From Plantago ovata (Eukaryota; Streptophyta; Magnoliopsida; Lamiales; Plantaginaceae): 64,000 nt of DNA. Location: positions 10,009,908 to 10,073,907 of the forward strand of contig CM051457.1 of assembly GCA_028274465.1 (NCBI GenBank), in the 5' to 3' direction. This document shows, one piece after another, positions 43,376 through 57,335 of the stretch (the first letter of the stretch is position 1; the number at the start of each line of letters is the position of its first letter). The translations under genes and the position numbers were made by a program. The notes beneath the pieces are model-generated. The model did no database searches. It saw only the letters and a program-made list of their open reading frames with translations, and was not told the origin of the DNA.

Positions 43376-45867
43376 ATGGCTTTCACACGATACTGTTTCC
43401 TTCTCCTAACTGTACTCCTCCACGCTTCTCGCCTTGCTATTGCTGATCCAATTCAAGGATGCGGTGGATTCGTTGAGGTTTTTGTTAATCTGAACTGCGA
43501 TTTGAGTAAATCGATCTAGAATGTATAGAGATGCTGTCAATTTTTGGACTCTAATGCTTAATTGAGTTCGTGCATTATTTTGCAGGCGAGTCGGGAGCTG
43601 ATTAAGACGAGGAAGCAGAGTGATGGGAAACTGGATTACTCTCACATCACTGTACGTGATTTTCTTAGATGAATTTGTTTTGTTTATATATTTGATTCAG
43701 TGATTGGTTTGTTTTGTTTAGATGGATTTAGGTATTGATTGTTAAGTATAATGTAGGTTGAGCTGAGGACATTAGATGGTTTGGTGAAGGATCAGACTCA
43801 GTGTGCTCCTAATGGTTACTATTTCATACCAGTTTACGATAAGGTAATTGCTGTTCAAATTTATATGAGTTTGGACTTTGGAATTGGATTCAACTTAATG
43901 ACATCTCAGATCAATTTTGTGAAATGTACTTCACTGTAAAGACTTTTTTCTGTTATTAGTCATGTCCTTGTGTACTTGTGGGTGTTGGTAACTCCACGGA
44001 TTGTTTGGTGATGTGGAAGGAAAGGAAAACATGATGATGCTATCTTTGCTTGGCATTATCTAGGGGTAGATAGGCTTGAATTTTAAAGTTCAACTTCCCA
44101 CACACATTCCGTGCTAGAATGTTCATATTCCTGTTTACTGAGAGGTCAAATAAGTCATATAGGTTCAAAGTCACTTGACTTGGAATTGACTTATATAAAG
44201 TAGACCGTCATCATTAAGGATTTTTCATAAATCAAGGTTTAGAGAATGGTTTTTCCTGATCATTGGCACAAACTTAGTGCTTCCTAACGTGAGAATGTGG
44301 AGCTGTGAAATTGTCCAGCGTGCAAATTTTTACATGACAATTTTCCTAACTGATGACTCTTTTTCAGTCACTCCAATAAGAATAGAGTCCTATACCTCAG
44401 TGCATTTATTTTTTCCAATCATACATAAGGGGCAAAGTTGCTGAGACCGAGTAAATGTAGAAAAGGAATAAAATAGAGCAGATCTGCTATTGTGCCAATT
44501 GCCATCGGGGTTTTACCTTTTAATATCCAGGTTTACAACCTATCCCCTATTGATATATGGAACAATTTTACTCAACTACCAGAATACTAGAAGTGTGATT
44601 TGATGAGGTTGAAGCAAAGAGATTCCTGTTTTACCTGAGTTAGACTTGTGAGGTTCATATATTCTTTACAATTCTTTTCATCGTTCGACGCTAATTAATT
44701 TGCCAAGTGGGTTATGACTCACAATTTTTCTTCCTACATGTGCACGAATTATTCATGCCTATATATTGTTTTGTTTTCACCGCAGGGCTCTTTTATGATT
44801 AAAATCAAGGGACCTGAAGGATGGTCATGTGCCCCAGAACAAGTTGAGTTCATTGGCTACTTATCAGTAACATTTTCCCCATTGAATTAATGAGCTGTTA
44901 TCTCTAACATCCTTTCCTCTGCACTCTGCAGTTGTGCATTTTTGCATGTTCTGCTGTATATTCTGACTTGAAACTTTCTCATGTAGGTGCCTGTAGTTAT
45001 TGACCACACTGGTTGTAATGCCAACGAAGATATAAACTTTCAATTTACAGGGTATGTCTTTGTCATGTTTTTGTTGTTTTATGAGTTCTTTTGGCTAGGA
45101 CATTCAATGCCACAGATTATTTCATATCTTAATCTTTATCGTGTTACTATTTCTACAGGTTCACCTTAACCGGAAAAGTTGTAGGATCAGTTGGTGGTGA
45201 CAGTTGCCCACATAAAAATGGCGGTCCATCGGATGTCAGTGTTGAGCTTCTATCACCGGCTGGAGTTGTTTCTTCAGCATTAACATCATCAACTGGAAGT
45301 TACTCGTTCCAAAACATCAAGCCAGGTCTAAACTTCTTCATAGAATTTAGCTTGTCTATAACATGTAAAAACTTTATTTCTATCAAGGAAAACCACTTTC
45401 ATGTAGTGGATTATAAGATAATGCTTAAGTGGATGGAATCTTGGTTTGAGGTGAAAATGGTTGCTGTTCTTTGTAAAATTCAGATTTCTGCACATATATA
45501 TGTATTCAGTGTTGATTTTTATGTAATATTCTCTCATCTTCTTAATATCTCTTCTTGAATGCAGGAAAGTATAAAATAAGTGCTTCACGTGGTGATCTAA
45601 TTATCGAGAGCAAGGGTTCTGGAGAGGTATTTCATACGGATCACTGTTTTACAGAAGTAAAAAATACCATATGAGACTTCTGACACGACTCATATATGAC
45701 TCTGCAGGTGGAATTAGGGTTTGACAATGGTGTGGTAGATGACATTTTCTTTGCTTCTGGCTATGATATTCGTGGATCTGTGGTTGCTCAGGTACATTCT
45801 AAATGAGCACTGGTTTATTAGTTTTTGCACTTTCTTTTCTTTTTCTTTTTTAGGGCGAAACATTTTT

Positions 45868-45926
<59 letters not shown>

Positions 45927-48900
45927 TTTTTAAAAATGCTGCTAGTTATTCAGGCTAAATGTGCCAAATGTTTGGCTCCCGACACTTCTATTGTAATTTC
46001 ATTACTTATTATTATAGGACTAGCTACCCAGCCACTCGCTTTATTCTAGTTTTTCTGTATAGCACAATTTTCAATTTTAGCTTTTGGTAGTCACAGTATA
46101 TTGTTTATGATAGTGCTTTAGTTGGAGAGGGAATAAGATAGTCTTCTTCTGGCCGTTGGCAATTCGTGGTTCTACAAACTTTCTGGATTTTACCATTGTT
46201 AATGACTAGTATATAGTTGTTTTCAAAAGGTAATTTGGCCTACTTGTGGAACTTCAAAACATGAATTTGGTCGCATCGTGATATAAGATTTGATGATAGT
46301 AATTAGATCCATATGTGAAAAGCGTTCTCGTTTCTGAAGTAGTTAGTAGATGAAACATGTTGCAGTGGCACAACTACATATAATCGCATCCTCATTGCTT
46401 TCCTTCTGGTTGGAGCTTGTAAATTTTATTCCATTCATGTAATAGGTAGTGATCATTATTATGCCTGATTCTTAGGAAGTTTGATTCACTCATGCTGTAA
46501 TGATTTAGCGAAATACTTCATTTTCTCTATATTCTGTTTTTTTCAGGGGAATCCAATATTGGGAGTTCACTTTTATCTATATTCTGATGATGTCTTGGAG
46601 TTGGATTGCCCCCATGACTCCGGCAGTGCACCTGGACTAGGGAAGGCTCTCTGTCATGCTGTATCTGATCCTGATGGCGTGTTCACATTCAAATCAATTC
46701 CTTGTGGTACTTGAAATTCCTGCATTAATTTTACAATCTAGATTGTCTCCCTTCATTTCTTTTTTGTTACTATTTCATAAAACCGCTTTGGTATATTTCT
46801 TCTTTATCTTGCATGTATGTCTCGGTTGGTACAAGTCTGGATTTTGAACCTGTTAACCTTGTTCTGCTGGGAAGGGGGGGGGGATCTATTCACCTACAGT
46901 GTTCCATTCAAATAAGATTTACTTGATCTATTATCTTGTGGAAGTGTGAGTGCATAGGGTGGCTCTTATAACTTATAATAAAATGAGTTCCCCATCAAAT
47001 CAGACGGTATACTTTCAGCTTGCATTGTCTGGTGCTCCTGAAGTGTATAGTCATATATACACTGATTGCAGATTCCATAGATAATGTGCATGAGTTTTTG
47101 CTTGGGAGATTTGAACCCAGGCTGTAATTTAGCATATTTTGCAAGTCTTCGATATCATAAAGAATCCGTGTCATCTAAAAGTATGAGCTTCTAGAGAGGA
47201 TATGGGTCTGTGATATATGTTTAACACGAGGCGGCTGTGATACTATATTCGAATTGATTGAGAACTCGATTTTCTTTAAAAGGGCTTGTTAAGCATACCA
47301 GATTTGCCTCTTTATAGGCTCCATAAGAATTACGGCCAAAAAATGTGATATGTTTCAACACGCCGTCATTGAGCGAAGTAATGGAAGTTATTACTGGAGA
47401 AGTTTATGATGCTATATATATGTGCAACATTTCTTGTGTATTCCTATGAAGGTATTTATTTTTCAGCCTTCTGGCTCCTTTACATGGATTTGTTAAATCT
47501 GCAGGTGCATATAAGCTTGTACCTTTCTACAAGGGTGAAAATACAGTTTTTGATGTTTCACCTCCTTCCATGTTGGTATCTGTTCAGCACGATCACACTA
47601 TAGTCCCTCAAAAGTTTCAGGTACGGCATTGTTTGTCTGTTATTTTACTATTTATTTAGCAAATATATTTTGCTTAGCCGGAGAATTTATCATTGAAGGC
47701 TATCCAAATATATAATTGTATATCCATACTTCATACTGCAATGCCAGTTTATGAGTGTTCATGAATGCCTTTATGATGTGCTTACCTAACTTTAGAAATA
47801 GTATTTTATTGTTTGCAAATGATTTTCTAACTATTGAGAGGGTGTTTGCATGGGTTTTTAGAAGTAGCTTCTTATCTACTTTTGCCTATAGCTCATTGGG
47901 GCTTAACGTACCAAGTGTTTGCATAACTCTACACAAGATAGGCCTAAGCAACTGTATTGGAGAAGTACCTAAAATGTGCTTCTTGGTTTCTGATTCCAGC
48001 ACAAGCAAAAGTTACAAATGCAAATACCTCAAAATATGTTAAAATCCATAAGAAGCTCAAAAGTAACTTTTTGAAGCTCTTGCAAACAACTCAAATCAGA
48101 TGTTTTTTGGTGCTTAAAGTACCATGAGTGCAAGGAAGCCTTTTCTTCTAACCACTGTATTCTCAACGAGTCTATGAAACATTAGTTACTTGATAATCAT
48201 AATAACACCATTGAATTAAGGGCGAATCACATATAGCACCAATTTCGGGTTTCAGATATTGCACATAAACCCACCTGCATTTTTTTTTGGTATGCTGATT
48301 CAACTTTGTTAGTTCCTTTCAAATTTCAGTTCTTCCTCTTGTCTAATTTATAATTCTGAATTCTTCATTTTGTACTATATGATTATTGAAATTTTACGCA
48401 TTCATCCGGGTCTTGAGTCATTCAGAGTACAAAACAGAAACTTGACCCTCACGCAAAATCTCTTTTTTGAACTCGAGCAAACACTAAAATTTGTTTTTTA
48501 GAACTTAAGGTTGCTTTTCAACGTGGATATTAAAAACCCATCTCTCTTGCTTGAATCAATTTGGCTACTGATGTCCTAGTTGTTGTTGTTATTGTTTTTT
48601 TTTACTCAAATTGGGATTCATATTGTTTAGGTTACTTTTTTTTTTTTTAAATTATTTTTAATATTTTTACTCAAGTTGGGATTCATATTGTTTAGGTTAC
48701 GGGGTTTTCAGTTGGGGGCCGTGTTGTTGATGGTACTGGCGCTGGAGTAGATGCTGCAAAAATTATAGTTGATGGTCAAGAAAGGTCGATAACTGATAAA
48801 GAGGGATATTACAAACTTGATCAGGTAAGATCATGTAACGTTACCTATCTCTTGTAGCAGCATGTTGTGTTGCCCTTGAAAATGACATAAAGGTTGATAA

Positions 48901-51900
48901 TCAACTTTTGCTGAGAATTACTTTTAAAGTAGTTAATCCTCTGGAATTTCTTGCTGCAACTGGTGACATTCTAAGGGCATGTGACTTCAATATCAAATTT
49001 TAACTGATAGAGATCGATGGTGTTAAGACTTTAATGTATCATGCTATAGAAAGAGTGGGGCATTAAATTCAACCTTTGAGACCGGTTTAATAAAGCACTA
49101 GAGAGATTTTGTTGAAACTTTTGCATTGAAATGTCAAAATCCAAAATTATCCCATTTAGTAAAATCTGACTGCAAATGAGCTGTTATTTACAGATTTGAG
49201 TGCATCTGACTCTATACTTTCTCCATCCCACTCTGAATTTCACACACATGCACTACACGTTTCACAGGCATTTTAAAATATTGAAATTTTTTGGGGAGTA
49301 TTATTACGCGATAGGAATGAATAAAGTAGTGTAATTGAAATTGGTTTGTGTGAAAATAGTTTACTCGTTATTTTTAATGATTGTTTAAAAGTGCCAATGA
49401 ATACTATTTGTGTAATTTTGACTGGAACAGAGGGAGTATGTTATAAAACCCTCACGATACTTGACCCGGTTCTTTTAAGATGGCCACTTCACCATGCCAT
49501 TCCTGTCTGTTTTTATGAGTCTAAATGATGGGGTATATAGCACTTACAGTTTGCATCAAATATATATTTGTCTGTTTCACCTGGGCTACTCTTGTTAGTT
49601 GTTACCTTTATTCTTCCAGTCTGCAGCTGCCCTTTTTTTTGTGTTTTTTTTTTTTTTTTTTTTTTTTGGGTACAATTTAATATGCATAACAACTTTTGCT
49701 TCCCCCCTTTCTGATTTTGTGGGTTCAACTCTCAATATTCATAGGTTACATCTAAACGATACAGTATTGAAGCCAAGAAGGAGCACTATAAGTTCGAGCA
49801 ATTGACTGACTTTTTGGTGAGTCATCTCATGGTTCAACTATCACATTGGTATATTTAGATGATTAACTGACAAGGGAAATTTTATGCAATAATTAAGCGG
49901 CGCTTTTTACTCTCTGTCCTATTTTTCATGTTAGGTTTTACCAAACATGGCTTCGATTGTTGATATCAAAGCTGTATCATATGATATATGTGGAGTTGCT
50001 CAGACACTTAGTCCTCATTACAAAGCAAAGGTAATTTATCAACCTTTTCAGTGTCCTGACAATGCTTGCATGAGTCCACATTTGTTTCTGTAATGGCTTA
50101 CATTAGGATTTCAGATGTAGGTCAACAAGCATCCCAGAAAAAGCTTCATTCTCTAGTACTCAGCTTTAGTTATAGCTGCTTTGTGTGGCTTGGAGTTGGT
50201 TACATGAGTTTCTGCTCTCCTTGGTTTGGAGTTTTGAACTGTGTTATCAAAATTAGAGTTTGCTTGAGAATTCTGTAACTTGTAAATATTGATCCAACGG
50301 ATTCTTCTTTTCATTTCTAAATCTGAAAGGATTCTGGTAGTCGTGGTAATGAAGATGTCTAGAATAGATACATGGACTGATGTGTATTCAGTGGGTATGG
50401 GCGCCATGACTTCAAAATTATGTAGCAATGGTGAATTGATGATACTGTAAAGCTGAATGCTGATATATATGATCTTCATGTTTGACTTCGGATTAGCCGT
50501 ATACCTTTCAAACCAATCAACCACTTCTTTTTGGATATATATTCATCTGTTGTATACGAGTCTTTTATCAAATTTTTTGATGTGCAACTTTTTATCATTT
50601 AAATACCAGGTAGCTTTGACTCATGGACCGGAGAATGTCAAACCCCAGGTGAAGCATACAGATCAGAGTGGCAAGTTTTGCTTTGAGGTAAAATTTTATG
50701 CCCCAGAAGTTATAGTACTTGCTTTGTTAGGATAAGAAGATAAGGATTATATTTAATGTCCAGGCTTGCTAGGCTAGAAACCTTCAGTGAACATGCCTTG
50801 GGGAAGTGCAAGCACGTTTCACTTGCATGCCAATGGCATTACATATCTTTAAGTTAGCACCTATTTATTTAAACTAGTATAGTACATACATGCCCTTTTT
50901 ACACATTCTTAATTGAAATCAATACTAAGCATTGAATTCTAAGTCGTGATGTTTTCTATGTTGTTTTTCTTCAAGTCCTCACTCCTATGGGTTTTTTCTC
51001 ATGGTTGCAGATTTTATACTAATTGGCAATGTCATGGACTGTTAGTTGTATGATGAATTCCTGATCTTGTTTTCTATGAATTAAATCACTGAAAGTTTTC
51101 CACTAACTAGTACTACGGTGGAAAGCACGTAGTCTGCAAGTGTGATAAATTGTTGTATCATTAGCAATTTAGCATATTCAAACAAAACCAACTCATTTGC
51201 AAGAGAAATTATAGTAAAAGATTTTCAAAGGTTTAAAGTTTCCCATAAATAGCCCATGTCATCTCTTGCTCTGTTTTCTTCCCCCACCCACAGACATGCA
51301 TGTCAACATGTGTGTGTTTGTATAACTCAAGAGTTATATCATGAGAATGAAATTTGCACATTTTCTCTACTATATCCCTAATTTGTGCAACTGCTGATTG
51401 TATGTGAATTGTTTGTTTCCATTACGTTCAAGTTTTCCATTTAGTCAGATCATCCTGACGTCTTCAATATCTTCAGGTCCCACCTGGGGAATATCGCATA
51501 TCTGCTCTTGCTGCCACAGCTGAGAGTAATCCAGAACTTATGTTCTCGCCTGCTTACATTGATGTTGTTGTTAATAAACCATTACTAAGTGTCAGGTTTA
51601 GTCAGGTGAGGTTTAATTCATAGTCGGCTTAAATAAATGGTTGTCTTTCTCTATGTGATACTGAACCTCATCATGTTTGGTTGTACATTTTTAATTATTA
51701 TTCAATTCTTTTCATATATCCTTGGAAATATTTATTGGCTGTCATAATAGCACATGGGCCATTAGACAATGTTTTTCCCAATTACTTGACAATGAGTTGC
51801 TTAATTGAGAAAATTATCTTCATTAATATTTTTATTTACTGGTAAATGCAGGCACGAGTCAGTGTCAGTGGAACAGTAGTCTGCAAAGATAAATGTGGGT

Positions 51901-54900
51901 CTTCTCTTTCCCTTACGCTCGTGAGGTTGGATGGTAAAAGTAAAGAGGCAAGAACAGTTGATTTGACTGATCATAGTAATGAGTTTTTGTTTGCTGAAGT
52001 TCTTCCCGGAAAGTATAGGATTGAGGTAATACTTTCAGCCTTTCGATATTTTGCCTTTGAAAATTTAATTCATGCTTGCTTTATCTTTTTTGTATATTAT
52101 TTTACTTCGCTCTTTAGGCAGTTTATACTCCTGCACATCACACAGTCACACATGCTAGCTATGGCGTATGGACTATGATAATGATAACTTATGAGCCGTC
52201 CAATTTTTCTGTTCATTAATGATTTCTTTACTGTTTAATACTGCCTGTAATAGTTGTGTTGTAGAAACTTTTTTATGCTCCACGGTCTTAGTTTCATTTA
52301 GTTTCTCTATTACTTAGTCATACTGATATTAATACGTAAGAGTTGCCTTACGTGTCCTAAAATACACAGCTGTAGCCTTCATCGTGGTCTACAGAGTGTT
52401 AATTCAGTTGGTTTTCTTAATTGTGTGCAGAAGTCTAGTACATCCTTTCATTTTAATCCTCAACCTCATGAATTCATTGTTATGATATTTACTGTGGCCT
52501 TTTCCAGGTCAAACATCATTCGCCTTCAGGAGAAGATATCTGGTGCTGGGAACAGAGCTCTGTGAATGTGGATGTTGGTGCCGAGGATGTTAATGGGATT
52601 ACTTTTGTTCAGAAAGGCTACTGGCTTAATGTGATTTCCAGCCACAATGTGGAGGCATACCTGTTACAAGCAGATGGTTCTCGAGTTGACTTGAAAATTA
52701 AGGTTGGCACCATTGTTTGGCAATAAAATTTATTCCATCCATCAACATGAATCCTTTTGTTAACGATTACAATATTTCCTGGATTTGCAGACTGGCACCC
52801 AACAGATCTGTGTAGAATCTCCTGGTGTGCACGAACTTCATGTTGTTGACTCGTGTATTTCCTTTGGCAGTGCCACATTGAAGTTTGATTCTTCGAATCC
52901 ATTGGTATGGGGCATATTGTTGTTTACATAGTACTAATTTCCCTTCCCTGTAAACATTTGGAGCCTGAAAACCAGAAAAGTCATGTGATCTTACTGCTAC
53001 ATTGTTGTCGTTGTTTCTGCAGCCGATTTATTTAAAAGGCGAGAAATATCTTCTCAAAGGACATATAGATGTTGAACTAGACGAAAATTTACCAGAAAAT
53101 GTGCCTGTTGACATCTCAGACGACAAAGGAAATATTGTTGGCATTACCACTGCCAGACTTGTTTCGTTGGAATCTGATCAATCAAAGAATGCTGTGTATG
53201 AGTATTCTGTTTGGGCTAATTCTGGAGAAGAACTCATCTTTGTCCCCCGAGATTCGCGGTATATTTGCTATGATTTTTGGGGCTTATCTTCATTATGTGT
53301 TCTTTCACCTGGTATACCATTTCCTAAGATATGCTCTGACCTCCTATTTTGATGCAGTAACATGATAAAATGTCAAAAGAATCTTAGTTTTGTGCCTGTG
53401 CCTACTGATGAAAGTATTTGTACTTAAAAGCAGATTGACTTCGAAGATTGTAATTAATTATTTGAAAAATTCCTAGGCGTTTGATAACCTAGTTTTCTCC
53501 TTTCACCGTGTAATTTAGTCCAATACAAAATGTCGTTTTCCTATTTTTCCTAAGAAGCTCAACCTGAGAGTTGTCTGCGTAAACCTTGTCAGCCCATAAT
53601 AAGCAATAAACCAACAGCGCATGACTTAGCTTCTGGAGTTGTTATGCAATAGATGTGTATAGGTAATGGTGTTGCTAGAATTTGTCAACTATGTAAATGT
53701 TGTTTTAAGCTTTCCCACTTATTCACAAGTAATTGAAATGTTCTTGCAATATTAGTGCAACTGCATGACAATCTTGATCTTCTCAACCTTGGTCACGTTG
53801 ACTGCATAATGATATGCAGGGTTATACAATCTATTTCCTTTAACTGGAAACTGGTGATCTTCTCCTTAATTGTTAGGATCTGCTCAATTATGTGATTCTG
53901 TTATTTGCCTATTTACGTTATTGTAATTCTTATTGGGAGCTTTGTCTTATGTTTGAACATTATATACTGCAGACAGGATGGCGGAAAGAAAATCTTATTC
54001 TACCCAAGAGAACAGCATGTAAGGAAATTTGGGAGTTTCTGTTCAATTAGATCTTTTATGTGTAGTGTGCTTAATTATGTTTTTTTGGTATTCTGTCTTA
54101 TTTAAATTAGGTTTTAGTGGAAAAGGATGGCTGCCAAGTTCCAGTTACTCCATTTTCTGGTCGATTGGGTTTATATATTGAAGGATCAGTTTCACCCCCG
54201 CTTTCTGATGTTCACATAAGGGCTTTTGCTGAGGGTGATAGTCATAGTACTCCTCTTAAGAAAGGTGATATAGCAGTTGTAACTACCACTGGTGCAGATG
54301 GTTTATTTCTTGCAGGACCTCTGTATGATGACACTAGTTACACCATTGAGGCATCAAAGGTTTGTGATTTGGGACCATTTGGTTCAGATTCTGCTATGAA
54401 ATATTTGAATGTTTTAGTTTGTACATTTTTCTGGCCGAGGTTTCTGGCATTCATTTAGTTCCTGCTGTCACAGGGAGCTTCATTAAATCATTTGAAGTAT
54501 TGTCTAGATATCTTGGAAGTTTTGAAAGTAACACATGAAGAAAATGTTTATGTAGTCCCCTGCAGTTTGTATATGGTCATACATACAACCAGCCAAGTTC
54601 TTGACAAACTAGCCTAAGTTTATATTCAGGAAGTGAATAACCTAAAGGAATACAATCATTCTGGCCCGGGAAGAAGAATTCACTTCCTTTGTAATAAATT
54701 CTAGATTGAAGAAAGCTGATTTTTCATTATAAAGTTTGTGGATAAGTACCTGTACCCCATTAAAGGAGTAGTTTCTAATGCCTATTGAAAACTAGAAGAA
54801 AGAATTTTGAAAACAGCCTGATGGTCACTTAGAAAAAGTTCCCATTGATGCAAACTAAGCATTGCAAACTTTGAAAACACTTTTCCCGGAAGCACACTTT

Positions 54901-57294
54901 GAATTACTCCCTAAGCTATACCGGTAAAAGATTTAACCAAGTTATATTATGAAATAACATTTTGTGATATTTCATATTATCACTTTTTTAACTGGTGTAA
55001 CTTACTCATTCATGGTCAAAGCGACACCAAAAGTCAAAGTGTCCATTTCATATGGACAGAGGGGTCCTTAGCCTGCCTTCATAATTTTCATCCGCCTGTA
55101 TGTATACGACAACGGAATTGTTGATATTGCATTTCAGAAGCATTGGATTTTTTAGAGCCTAGGGTGGCATAGAACCTTGCATCAATGAATAATAACCCTG
55201 TCTGTTTTCATGCAGGCTGGTTATTACGTGAAACAAATTGGAAAGAATTCCTTCTCCTGTCAGAAGCTTGGTCAGATTTCAGTTAGGTTATATTCTAGAG
55301 AAGACAGCAATGAGCCTTTTCCTTCCGTTCTCTTATCATTGAGTGGTGAAGATGGATATAGAAACAATTCTGTGACTGGTGTTGGTGGAAGTTTCATATT
55401 CGACAACTTATTTCCTGGGAGTTTTTATCTTCGACCTTTGTTGAAGGTACTTATTGAAAATTCTTACTATTTGTTTGGTGCTTACTGACTAGCTTTTCAC
55501 TTTCTTTGTTGATTTCCGTGCATGGATATTTTATGCTGATTCTTGAATATCATCTGCTGTTTTTGAAACGCACACCGGGAAGTAAGTTCCTGGTTATACG
55601 AGAGAATCCCGAAGAAATTACACAAGAGATATGTATCCGTATCTGTCGCATAGAATATTTATTGAAATATTGTTCTGTAACTAGATTCTGGCAATTGTCC
55701 CTACCACTGCTTTTGTCACGTGTCATGTATTGATAGTACTTGACATGCCATCATGGTTTTCTATTTATTTCCGAAAAGTTCGAGATAAATATTGCATACT
55801 ACTACTATATCATAGCAAAATTTGATTTATGTATTTAGGTTTTTTATACTACACTAATGGATTGGGTTTCCTTATCTTCAGGAATATGCTTTCTCTCCTC
55901 CTGCACAGGCAATTGACCTTGGTTCTGGGGAATCCAAGGAAGTCATATTCCACGCTACTCGTGTTGCTTTTAGGTATAAGCTATTCGGATTCACATTTTC
56001 TTAACTGTCATGTATTCTCATTTGTTATGAAGCTTCCAGAAAGAAGACCTCCTCCAGTTGTGGAAAGACCTTGAAATCATTTACTTTTCCTACAGTGCCT
56101 TGGGAAGAGTGACTCTGTTGTCTGGTCAGCCAAAAGAAGGTGTGTCAGTCGAAGCTCGAGCTGAATCAAAAGGCTTTTATGAAGAGACAGTAACAGATTC
56201 ATCAGGTAGTTACCGTTTAAGGGGGCTCCAGCCTGATACTACCTATGTTATAAAAATAGCAAGGAAGGATAAACTTGATACTTCACGTATCGAGCGTGCT
56301 TCTCCAGAGACTTTGACTGTTCAGGTTAGTTTCAACTGTGGATTGAGATCAGAACTCTGGCCACTGCGAGATCTTTTACTATTTTTGATTGTTGATGTTG
56401 AGTTATCCTATAAATTTGTGATGGTGCAGTTTCAAGTAGTTTGCTCAATAGTGATGGTTTTACTTGAGTTTTGTACCATGCTTATTGCAGACACAAGAAA
56501 GCAGAAATAAGCATGTGTCTGAACAAATAGTCTCCTCAAGAAGATGATTGTATTAGCTGTAATAAGGAAAGTGCATATAATTTGTCCTCTAACCATCTCC
56601 ACTAATTGAAAAGGTCCTTGTGTCTGTATCATGAAATACTCCTGAAAACTTGGAGAATGTTCAGGTCAAATATTTTTTGTTATAGGAATAGGCAAAATCA
56701 GAGACGTCCTGGATCCTTTGAGAGCTTAATATTGGTAAATAAACTTGTAATTATGGTGACGGATAAAATGATCAAGATGGCAACTAATAATCTGGGCTGA
56801 TAAGCTGTTTAAGTGACAGTTTTCTTTTGCATAAAACTTGCAGTGCTTATCTTCATTTTTGTGTTTATCCTTTTTAATTTTATATATTCTTGATCTTTTT
56901 CATGTAGGTTGGTCACGAAGATATCAAGGAGCTGGATTTTGTTGTCTTTGAGCAACCAGATACGACCATTTTAAGTGGTCATGTTGACCGGAAAAATGTG
57001 AAGGATCTGCATTCACATATCAGGGTTGAAATTAGGTCCGCCAGTGATCTATCAAAAGTAGAGTCCTTCCCCTTGCCAATTTCGAATTTCTTTCAGGTGA
57101 AAGGCCTACCTAAGGGTAAGCACCTCGTCCAGCTACGATCTGCCAAGCCGTCAATTACCGGTAAATTTGAGTCTGAGATTGTTGAGGTTGACCTTGAGAG
57201 GCAACCTATAAGTCATGTTGGTCCGCTGAACTTTAACATTGAAGAGGACATCTTCAAACAGGTACATTTTACTTGTTGACCAATTGTTTGTATG

Positions 57295-57335
<41 letters not shown>

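Noticed and set aside
45825..46049. ORF with a run of asparagines
   Set aside because: Produced by the (AAT)n microsatellite inside an intron of the NOMO-like gene.
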